Part shown: in pieces, positions 6,339-12,805 of the stretch
How the letters are laid out: each line of letters begins with the position of its first letter
Numbering within the stretch: position 1 is the stretch's first letter
Assembly: GCA_002400445.1 (NCBI GenBank)
Contig: DGQO01000139.1
Span: 3,313-19,220, forward strand
From: Chitinophagaceae bacterium UBA4412
GTDB lineage: Bacteria > Bacteroidota > Bacteroidia > Chitinophagales > Chitinophagaceae
DNA length: 15,908 nucleotides
Reading direction: 5' to 3'
Position numbers and translations under genes: made by a program
The notes under the pieces: generated by a model
Database searches by the model: none
What the model was told of the DNA's origin: nothing
Seen by the model: the letters and a program-made list of their open reading frames with translations, nothing else

Positions 6339-8321
6339 TTATTCATTATCGTCGTGGATGCGGTTGAGGCGCAGCGAACTTACGGGTGCTACTACCAGTG
6401 GAAATTTTTCCACCGTTACATTACTTTGTTCCAGGCCAAAACTCCGCTCTTCACTCAGCGCAATCCGTTTAAAGATGAAATACGCCTTCATGATCATTTC
6501 TTCAAAGAAGGGTAATTCGTTATCCTGGCTCATAAATTTCTCCAATACAATAAACTGGAAATCGCCCACCATATTATTCCGCTGCTGACTTTCATAACGG
6601 CTCATGATATTCACTTCACGATTAGCCACCAGGTCTTCCACTACTTTTTTAAACATCAGGTTGAGCCGGGGCTGCATGCGGAATCCGAGCCTGAATTCTA
6701 CCCGGATAATATCATTGGGAATAATGTGTTCTACGGTGTATTCGCTTGTATACGGATCATCCAGGGTATCTACATGCACAAACCAATAAATGTCAGCTCG
6801 TTTGGGCATACCACTCAGGATGCTGTACATAATTTTATGTTCAATCTCTTTGTGGTTATTGGCACTCGTAAGGTACACCAGGTGTGTAGCATATTTAGGA
6901 ACGCTATTATCATTACTCAATTCTTCCAGCTTGGGCACATATTCATCAATGCGCACAAACTCTACATAGCGGTTTTTAATTTTGCGTGCACGGTACCATA
7001 CATACATGATGGAAAAGAGCATACCACCAATCATCAATGTGATATAACCACCATGCACAAATTTATCCATCAATGCCACTAAGTAGGCGATTTCAATACT
7101 GAGATAGGCCAGCAGAAACAGGTAAATAAAAATGCGGTTCACCCGGTGCAGCACCATATAGTTTGCAAACAGGATAGTGGTCATTGTCATTGTGGTGATG
7201 ATGGCCAGGCCATAGGCCGCCTCCATCCTGGAAGATTCCTTAAAATAAAGTACCACGCCCACACAGCCGGCAAACAGCAGAATATTAATGCCAGGAATAA
7301 ATAACTGCCCCTTGGCTTCACTCGGAAATTTAATACGCATTTTTGGCCAGAGATTCAGGCGTATAGCCTCACTGATAAGGGTAAACGATCCGGATACCAT
7401 GGCCTGGCTGGCAATGATGGCTGCAGAAGTGGCAATGATTACACCAGGCACAATAAACCATTGTGGCATGAGGTCGTAAAATGCGTTAATGCCCACTAAA
7501 TCCCTGGTGGCTTTATCTATCATTTGACCGGTATGATGACTGAGCAAACTGGCGCCCTGGCCAAAATAGTTAAGGAGAAGGCATACTTTTACAAACATCC
7601 AGGATACCCGGATATTGCCCCGTCCGCAATGCCCAAGATCACTATACAGCGCCTCTGCACCCGTTGTACAAAGGAATACCGCACCGAGCAACCAAAAACC
7701 TTCGTGGTAATTAAACAAAAAGTGAATACCATAGGCCGGGTTAAGCGCCTCAATAATACTCAAATCATCTTTGATATGCATGATTCCCAGCGCTGCAAGC
7801 ATTAAGAACCAAACCCCCATGAAGGGGCCGAATAATTTTCCAATTTTAGATGTGCCAAATTGCTGGGTAAAGAAAAACATAGTGAGTATACCCAGTACAA
7901 TAAACATTACTGTATTCTTAGAAAGGGCTTCCATTTGTGGAAGTTCCTTAAGCCCTTCAATGGCAGAAGTAATAGAAATGGGTGGTGTGATAATGCCATC
8001 TGCTAAAAGTGCTGCACCACCCAGCATAGCAGGAATGACCAGCCATTTTTTTCGGCGCCGCACCAGGGCAAACAAAGAAAAGATTCCACCCTCTCCACGG
8101 TTGTCTGCCCGCAAAACCAGGATCACATACTTAATGGTGGTTTGCAGCGTGATGGTCCAAATGATAAGAGAAAGTGTACCGAGAATCAGTTCCCGGGAAA
8201 TTACCCTGTCTGTAATAATTGAATTAAAAACATAGAGCGGCGAGGTACCGATATCTCCGTAAATAATTCCAAGCGCAATCAATAAACCTGCTGCACTTAC
8301 TTTGTTGAGCTGTTTTCCCAC
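6339..8321 (-). CDS. kup: KUP-family potassium uptake transporter
   Basis: Inner-membrane K+ (H+-coupled) importer. Near the N-terminus is the family signature GIIYGDIGTSPLY (18-30), followed by RADNRGEGGIFSL and then alternating hydrophobic segments to about residue 450, consistent with 12 membrane helices. A soluble C-terminal domain of about 200 residues follows. The length of 660 aa is normal. The start must be GTG at 8321: an in-frame TGA lies only four codons upstream (8334-8336) and the next Met lies beyond the signature. Together with the TTG start of the downstream rhodanese this suggests modest translation of the pair. A candidate -7 box and a leader stem-loop lie upstream. I see nothing resembling a c-di-AMP riboswitch, which controls kup-type genes in some Firmicutes. 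Confidence 0.96.
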   Translation of the reverse strand: MGKQLNKVSAAGLLIALGIIYGDIGTSPLYVFNSIITDRVISRELILGTLSLIIWTITLQTTIKYVILVLRADNRGEGGIFSLFALVRRRKKWLVIPAMLGGAALLADGIITPPISITSAIEGLKELPQMEALSKNTVMFIVLGILTMFFFTQQFGTSKIGKLFGPFMGVWFLMLAALGIMHIKDDLSIIEALNPAYGIHFLFNYHEGFWLLGAVFLCTTGAEALYSDLGHCGRGNIRVSWMFVKVCLLLNYFGQGASLLSHHTGQMIDKATRDLVGINAFYDLMPQWFIVPGVIIATSAAIIASQAMVSGSFTLISEAIRLNLWPKMRIKFPSEAKGQLFIPGINILLFAGCVGVVLYFKESSRMEAAYGLAIITTMTMTTILFANYMVLHRVNRIFIYLFLLAYLSIEIAYLVALMDKFVHGGYITLMIGGMLFSIMYVWYRARKIKNRYVEFVRIDEYVPKLEELSNDNSVPKYATHLVYLTSANNHKEIEHKIMYSILSGMPKRADIYWFVHVDTLDDPYTSEYTVEHIIPNDIIRVEFRLGFRMQPRLNLMFKKVVEDLVANREVNIMSRYESQQRNNMVGDFQFIVLEKFMSQDNELPFFEEMIMKAYFIFKRIALSEERSFGLEQSNVTVEKFPLVVAPVSSLRLNRIHDDNE

Positions 8322-8339
8322 TAAAATTAGTTTTCAATG

Positions 8340-8360
8340 ATCCGCCAGGATGCAGCGGAT
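8340..8360 (-). other. Stem-loop in the kup leader
   Basis: Perfect 6-bp inverted repeat atccgc/gcggat (8340-8345 with 8355-8360), 9-nt loop. It would form at or near the 5' end of the kup mRNA if the proposed -7 box is right. It could affect mRNA stability or be an operator. Confidence 0.3.
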
Positions 8361-8366
8361 TGTCTG

Positions 8367-8374
8367 CAAATGTA
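8367..8374 (-). promoter_or_regulatory. Candidate -7 promoter box of kup
   Basis: On the minus strand this reads TACATTTG, an exact match to the Bacteroidota -7 consensus TAnnTTTG, 46 nt upstream of the GTG start. No convincing -33 TTTG is seen at the expected distance, so the call rests on the -7 box and its position in the kup-transglutaminase divergent gap (8322-8588). The rest of that gap shows nothing else clear. Confidence 0.35.
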
Positions 8375-8588
8375 AGGATACAAATAAATACTATACTACG
8401 CTTTAAATACGGGGCAGGAAAGTTCATTTTTTTTCTTCTGCAAGGCATTTAGGTAAAAAATGAGCTCCGTAGTTCAACAAAGCAGTTACAGGCTTAATGG
8501 CACTTAGGCAGCCTCGGGTACTGATGAGCTTAAAAGGCTAAGCAGGTTTTAGCATTTACGTTTTACCTGGAGGGCTTAATTTTAGGAT

Positions 8589-9698
8589 ATGAAATGGCTG
8601 ATCATATTATTGCTCATCTGCTTTTGTTTTGGCACTATTACGCAAGCCCAAAACTATACAAGGGCGGATGCTGTGGGCAGTAGCGTGCCGGCACATTACA
8701 GTTCCGGCGTAGACTCGCTGGCTATTTACCTGCAGCACATATTGCAAAATGATGAGGAAAGGGTACGGGCTGCTTACCGCTGGGTTACACAAAACATCCG
8801 CTACGATAAAGACAGCATGCTGTATATTAACTGGAGCCTGGATGCTGCCGCAAAACTGGAAGCTACCATGCGCCGCAGAAAAGGCGTGTGCGATAATTTT
8901 GCAACAGTGTTTACCGCCTTGCTGCACAAAATGCAGATTCCTTCTTTTATAGTAAATGGCCTTACGCATGGCCATCCACAAATAGCGCATAGCTGGAACG
9001 CTGTGCAGTTGGGCCATAGCTGGCTGCTTTGCGATCCCACCTGGGATATTAATTATCGGAACGAAACCAGTTACTTCCTTTTGTCTCCTTCGCAATTTTT
9101 AGAAAATCATTGGCCTTTTGATCCTATGTGGCAGCTCAAAGAACAACCTCTAAGCCTGAATGCTTTTGAGCGCCGGGGCAGGGGAGACCCGGCAGCCATA
9201 TCTTTTCCTGCGGTACAGGATACCATTACCCGTTTTTTAGGTATGGATAGCTTGCAGCAATTAGAAGCTACCGCAGCACGCATTGCTAAGATGCAGGATG
9301 GCCGGGAAATATTGCGCATTTGGGGCGCTTATAACGAAATGAATATTGCCATCATTTATGGAGAGCGGGATATGCTGGCTTATAACGCAGCCGTGGAAAA
9401 ACTGAATGCCGCCAATCGGCTGCTGAACCGTTTTATTGCGTTTAGAAATGCAATGTTTATTCCGGCAAAGGCTGATGCTGAGGTTGCGGAAATGTTACAT
9501 CCCGTGGCTCCTTTGCTTAGCGCAGCGAGAGATACAATGGCCGGTATTGGTGTGGTAAGAGAAAATTTTCAGTATGATGAAGAAGGTTTGAAACAGCGCA
9601 TAAGTTCGGCAGAAAAAAAGCTTAAACAATGCAAAGCATTTTTAGAAACCTACCTGCGCACTTCTCTTGCCGGGCGCCCTGCATTATTTTATGAATAG
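8589..9698 (+). CDS. Secreted transglutaminase-like (cysteine protease fold) protein
   Basis: A Sec signal peptide (hydrophobic 3-15, cleavage likely after TQA at 18-20) sends it to the periplasm or beyond. The transglutaminase-core fold follows: helix EERVRAAYRWVTQNIRYD (56-73), then RRKGVCDNFATVF with the nucleophile Cys101, HSWNAV with His134, and CDPTWD with Asp149, giving a complete Cys-His-Asp triad. Family members act as proteases, amidases or cross-linkers; which of these applies cannot be told. Residues about 230-369 are mainly helical and charged and I do not recognise them. The length of 369 aa gives room for one catalytic domain plus this C-terminal region. It starts a plus-strand run, with the 70-aa miniprotein 57 nt downstream. 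Confidence 0.85.
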   Translation: MKWLIILLLICFCFGTITQAQNYTRADAVGSSVPAHYSSGVDSLAIYLQHILQNDEERVRAAYRWVTQNIRYDKDSMLYINWSLDAAAKLEATMRRRKGVCDNFATVFTALLHKMQIPSFIVNGLTHGHPQIAHSWNAVQLGHSWLLCDPTWDINYRNETSYFLLSPSQFLENHWPFDPMWQLKEQPLSLNAFERRGRGDPAAISFPAVQDTITRFLGMDSLQQLEATAARIAKMQDGREILRIWGAYNEMNIAIIYGERDMLAYNAAVEKLNAANRLLNRFIAFRNAMFIPAKADAEVAEMLHPVAPLLSAARDTMAGIGVVRENFQYDEEGLKQRISSAEKKLKQCKAFLETYLRTSLAGRPALFYE

Positions 9699-9755
9699 CA
9701 GGTAAAGGCGAATGCTGGGCTTATTCTCTATCTTCATACAAACAAAGCTTGTAAG

Positions 9756-9968
9756 ATGAAAACGCTGCTTCATATCTTTCCAAAAACACTTACACTTCTC
9801 ATCCTCTTGCTCATGAGCGTATGTAGCCATGCGCAAGACAGTACTGCAATGGCTTCTGGCGGAGGCTGGTACAGTAATACCTCTTTGTGGCTGGTGGGTG
9901 GCAGCATTACGGCTTTAGTTATTATCGTACTCATCCGGAGAACTACAGGCAAGAAAGATATTATGTAA
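9756..9968 (+). CDS. Small secreted/membrane protein of unknown function
   Basis: A 70-aa protein I do not recognise. Residues 7-22 are a hydrophobic signal segment ending in SHAQ (probable cleavage after Ala26). A short Gly/Ser/Thr-rich exposed stretch follows (27-43), then a second hydrophobic segment LWLVGGSITALVIIVLI (44-60) and a positively charged tail RRTTGKK. If cleaved, the mature protein would be a single-span membrane peptide of about 44 residues with its charged tail in the cytoplasm. The 57-nt gap after the transglutaminase-like gene suggests co-transcription. The clean signal-peptide and membrane architecture argues that the frame is real. Confidence 0.65.
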   Translation: MKTLLHIFPKTLTLLILLLMSVCSHAQDSTAMASGGGWYSNTSLWLVGGSITALVIIVLIRRTTGKKDIM

Positions 9969-10010
9969 ACGTCATTGCTGCGGGGCATAGCGCTATTGCC
10001 CAATGCTTAC

Positions 10011-10083
10011 GCCCGATTGTAGCGGATACCCCGGTGATGGCTTGTGGGGGGGTAGTGCCGGAGTAGCAGCGAAAAGCGGGACC
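10011..10083 (+). ncRNA. Probable structured RNA/conserved intergenic element (Flavo-1-like)
   Basis: Between the miniprotein and hydrolase genes. An outer stem cccg/cggg (10012-10015 with 10077-10080) encloses attgtagcgga on the left and agcgaaaa on the right. An inner stem tacccc/ggggta (10027-10032 with 10049-10054) carries a 16-nt loop. The bracketing gattgtagcgg ... gcgaaaagcggga is, from memory, a recurrent intergenic pattern in Bacteroidota that resembles the Flavo-1 RNA motif; I cannot confirm membership. It overlaps an in-frame 5' extension of the hydrolase frame, which is one reason to start that gene later. A terminator-like or regulatory role is inference. Confidence 0.45.
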
Positions 10084-10140
10084 AAGGCTGAAATAACTTT
10101 GAATGCCGGCGTACCAATATTTATTTTCAAAATACTTTTT

Positions 10141-10929
10141 GTGAATCAAACGCTGCTCTACATCATTGGAGGTTACCTGGCGCTGATCATCATCGTGTAC
10201 CTGGTACAAGAGCGTTTTATTTTTAAACCGGAAAAGCTGCACAAAGATTTTGCCTACAAATATGATGTGCCTTTTAAAGAGTTATTTTTTGAAACAGCGC
10301 CCGGGGTAAGTATCAATGGGCTTCACTTTACCGTAAAAGACCCGCTGGGCCTCGTGCTTTATTTTCATGGTAACACAAGGAGTATAAAAGGATGGGCCAA
10401 ATATGCAAAAGATTTTGCCCGCTACAGATATGACGTGGTGCTGGTAGACTACCGGGGTTTTGGAAAAAGCACAGGCCGCCGGGGTGAGCATGATATGCTA
10501 AAGGATATGCAGTTCGTGTACGATACTTTGGCTGTTCAATATACGGAGCACCACATCGTGGTGTATGGACGCAGCCTGGGCAGTGGTTTTGCGGCAAAAA
10601 TTGCCAGTGATAATAAGCCGAGGTATTTAATATTGGATGCGCCTTATTTTAATTTTGCCGATGCGATTAAAAGATTTTTGCCCATACTGCCCGTGCGTTT
10701 TTTGCTGCGCTATCACCTGCGTACAGACAAATGGATACGGCATGTGAACTGCCACACTTACATCCTGCATGGCACAAAAGACCGCTTGCTGCCCATTAGG
10801 AACAGTGAACAATTGCAGGCGCTTAATCCATCAAAAATTACCCTGATCCGCATTCATGGCGGTGGGCATAACAACCTGCCTAAGTTTTACGAATACCATA
10901 ATTTTCTGCGGGATATTTTGCAATATTGA
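10141..10929 (+). CDS. Membrane-anchored alpha/beta hydrolase (BEM46/ABHD13-like), first paralogue
   Basis: Predicted serine hydrolase tethered by one N-terminal helix. With the GTG start at 10141 (262 aa) the protein opens directly with the helix LLYIIGGYLALIIIVYLV (about 5-22). The frame is open back to an ATG at 10003, but that extension reads through the structured element, so GTG is preferred. The oxyanion region is FHGN (75-78), then VDYRGFGKSTG. The nucleophile elbow YGRSLGSG has Ser145, the acid is Asp214 in HGTKDRLLP, and the base is His243 in GGGHNNL. Such proteins may be esterases, thioesterases or acyl-protein hydrolases; the substrate is unknown. Its TGA overlaps the ATG of the next gene by 1 nt (TGATG). 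It probably arose with that gene by tandem duplication. Confidence 0.85.
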   Translation: MNQTLLYIIGGYLALIIIVYLVQERFIFKPEKLHKDFAYKYDVPFKELFFETAPGVSINGLHFTVKDPLGLVLYFHGNTRSIKGWAKYAKDFARYRYDVVLVDYRGFGKSTGRRGEHDMLKDMQFVYDTLAVQYTEHHIVVYGRSLGSGFAAKIASDNKPRYLILDAPYFNFADAIKRFLPILPVRFLLRYHLRTDKWIRHVNCHTYILHGTKDRLLPIRNSEQLQALNPSKITLIRIHGGGHNNLPKFYEYHNFLRDILQY

Positions 10930-11792
10930 TGTGCAGTGCCAACTTGCAACCTGAAATGGAAAAGAAAAACAGCATACCACTTAGCAAAAGGCAGCGCTGG
11001 CTGCGCCGCCTGCAATGGTTCGTCATTGTTTATTGCCTCATCGGCATTGGGCTTTATCATTTCCAGGATGAAATCCTGCTGCACCCTACTGTACTGGCCG
11101 GAGATTATACTTTTAAATTTGCTGGTAAATGGGAAGAAGTGCAGATCCCTTTTAATAAGGAAGAAGTGACAAATATGGTAAAGTTCTACCCGGATGATAC
11201 GGTGCGGCGGGGAGTGGTACTTTACTTTCACGGCAATAAGGATAATATAGAGCACTACGCTGGTTTTGTGCCTGCATTCACCCGTAAGGGATACGAAGTA
11301 TGGATGCCGGATTACCCGGGCTTTGGAAAAAGTACCGGTGAGTTCTCAGAAAAAAGCTTGTATGATCTGGGCTTTGCCTTGCAGCAAATGGCCATAGCAC
11401 AATATGGCAAAGACAGCATTGTGATTTATGGTAAATCATTGGGCACAGCAGTGGCAGCATATACCGCATCTGTAAACCCATTTCATCGCCTCATTCTTGA
11501 AACGCCCTATTATAGCATCCCGGCATTGTTTAGCTATTATGCACCTATCTATCCGGCATCCTCTATGAGTAAGTATAAATTTCCTACCTATGCATTTTTA
11601 CAGGAAGTAAAATGCCCTGTCACTATTTTTCATGGTACAGGAGATTGGGTGGTGCCGTATGGTGCAGGTGTTCGGCTGAAACAATTTTTAAAACCCGGTG
11701 ACCAGTTTATTAAAATCCCTGGTGGAAGCCACAACAATCTTGCAGAGAGCGCTACCTACCAGAAGTCTCTTGACTCTTTATTGTCTCACTAG
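10929..11792 (+). CDS. Membrane-anchored alpha/beta hydrolase, second paralogue
   Basis: Same architecture as the gene before it: a basic N-terminus, one membrane helix (about 30-43), then an alpha/beta hydrolase domain. Motifs: FHGNKDN (100-106), MPDYPGFGKSTG, elbow YGKSLGT with Ser170, HGTGDWVVP with Asp239, and GGSHNNL with His268. The paralogues share most motifs but differ widely elsewhere, so the duplication is old. The ATG at 10929 overlaps the preceding stop as TGATG, which supports coupling; an internal ATG at 10956 (MEKKN) is an alternative start. The 3' end is only 1 nt from the stop of the convergent carboxypeptidase gene, leaving no room for a separate terminator. The substrate is unknown. 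Confidence 0.86.
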   Translation: MCSANLQPEMEKKNSIPLSKRQRWLRRLQWFVIVYCLIGIGLYHFQDEILLHPTVLAGDYTFKFAGKWEEVQIPFNKEEVTNMVKFYPDDTVRRGVVLYFHGNKDNIEHYAGFVPAFTRKGYEVWMPDYPGFGKSTGEFSEKSLYDLGFALQQMAIAQYGKDSIVIYGKSLGTAVAAYTASVNPFHRLILETPYYSIPALFSYYAPIYPASSMSKYKFPTYAFLQEVKCPVTIFHGTGDWVVPYGAGVRLKQFLKPGDQFIKIPGGSHNNLAESATYQKSLDSLLSH

Positions 11793-11793
11793 T

Positions 11794-12702
11794 TTATAAT
11801 TCTTTGAGCTTTACACTGTCTTTGCTCACCGTAAGTTGGTGTTCTACGCCAATCTTCAGTGCAAAGTTTTCCCGCTCGTGACTCACCGGAAAGTTGAAGC
11901 ACACCGGTACATCGAGGGCATTTGAAAATTGACTCAGTATTTCATTAATGTTTTGTCCGAATGGCCGGGTAGTATCTTTTAGATCTGTAAAGCCGCCAAA
12001 GATGAGACCGCTGATATTTTTGAGCTTTCCACTGCGCTTTAATTGATACATCATCCTGTCTATATTGTACAAATACTCCCCAATGTCTTCTAAAAAAAGA
12101 ATAGCATTTTTAGTGTCAAAATCTGAAGGGGTACCAATAACGTGGGCAAGCAAAGCAAGGTTTCCCCCTATGAGCCTGCCGGTTGCTTTTCCTTTTTTAT
12201 TCAATGGATGTGCAGCACAACTGTAATTGGATTTTTTACCAGCCAATGTTTTCCTGAGCGACAAAACATATTCCGATGTAGCTCCGCCATCATTAAAGGC
12301 TGCCGCCATGGGCGCATGGAGAGAGGCCATTTTTATTTTGCTGAACAGGTGGGTGTGCATCACCGTGATATCACTAAAGCCAATAATCCATTTTGGATTT
12401 TTTTTGAGCTGCCTCAAATCAAGCTGATCAATGATGCGGCCCATACCATAGCCTCCACGGCCAAATAAAATGGCTTTTATACGATCATCATCCAGCATGG
12501 CTTGCAATTCCTGCAGGCGATCTTCATCTGCTGCGCTGAAATAATTCTGCGAATCGCTGCCCAGGGTTTTGCCCACCTTTACTTCGTAACCCCATTGCTT
12601 AAGGGTATTGATACAAGTTTGGGCTTGCTCTGCAGCCATATAGCCAGCGGGGCAGGTAATGCCAATTGTATCGCCTTTTTGCAGGGGAGTTGGAATAATC
12701 AT
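11794..12702 (-). CDS. LD-carboxypeptidase (peptidase family S66, LdcA/MccF-like)
   Basis: Family S66 enzymes are usually cytoplasmic and remove the terminal D-Ala from murein tetrapeptides during peptidoglycan recycling; MccF-type members instead inactivate peptide-nucleotide antibiotics. The Ser-Glu-His triad is visible: Ser110 in GFSDIT, Glu205 in FLEDIGEYLYNIDRM, His275 in FPVSHERENFALKIG. IGITCPAG near residue 13 and LFGRGGYGMGRI (79-90) are typical. No signal peptide is seen. The 302-aa length matches the family. Recycling is the likelier role because nothing nearby suggests microcin immunity. The gene is divergent from the large surface protein gene and convergent with the second hydrolase. 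Confidence 0.93.
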   Translation of the reverse strand: MIIPTPLQKGDTIGITCPAGYMAAEQAQTCINTLKQWGYEVKVGKTLGSDSQNYFSAADEDRLQELQAMLDDDRIKAILFGRGGYGMGRIIDQLDLRQLKKNPKWIIGFSDITVMHTHLFSKIKMASLHAPMAAAFNDGGATSEYVLSLRKTLAGKKSNYSCAAHPLNKKGKATGRLIGGNLALLAHVIGTPSDFDTKNAILFLEDIGEYLYNIDRMMYQLKRSGKLKNISGLIFGGFTDLKDTTRPFGQNINEILSQFSNALDVPVCFNFPVSHERENFALKIGVEHQLTVSKDSVKLKEL

Positions 12703-12716
12703 TTTGCTTATATTTG
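12690..12716 (+). promoter_or_regulatory. Candidate promoter of the large surface protein gene
   Basis: TATATTTG at 12709-12716 is an exact match to the -7 consensus TAnnTTTG, with TTG at 12690-12692, 16 nt upstream, as a -33 candidate. This predicts a leader of about 85 nt. The -33 half lies inside the start of the LD-carboxypeptidase gene on the other strand, so the two promoters would cross over in the 103-nt divergent gap. Confidence 0.4.
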
Positions 12717-12729
12717 GTTTTCTAGTCCT

Positions 12730-12739
12730 GATAAAGCTA
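12730..12739 (-). promoter_or_regulatory. Candidate -7 box of the LD-carboxypeptidase gene
   Basis: On the minus strand this reads TAGCTTTATC, identical to the ten bases at 1744-1753 upstream of the azurin-like gene and at the same 37-nt distance from the start codon. I see no clear -33 TTG at the right spacing. Confidence 0.35.
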
Positions 12740-12805
12740 TTAAATCTTTCCCTCTCCTATTTAATTTTTGACTTGAAGCCGGCTCACCTCTATCTGACAA
12801 ATATT

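Noticed and set aside
7771..8235. 154-codon plus-strand open frame opposite kup
   Set aside because: It is the mirror of conserved kup codons and contains no independent motif.
8322..8588. c-di-AMP riboswitch in front of kup
   Set aside because: The leader of about 40 nt implied by the -7 box is too short for it, and the characteristic long multi-stem fold is not seen.
10003..10140. 46-residue N-terminal extension of the first hydrolase from an ATG at 10003
   Set aside because: It reads through the structured element and would place a Gly/Ser-rich stretch before the membrane helix; the GTG at 10141 gives the normal architecture.
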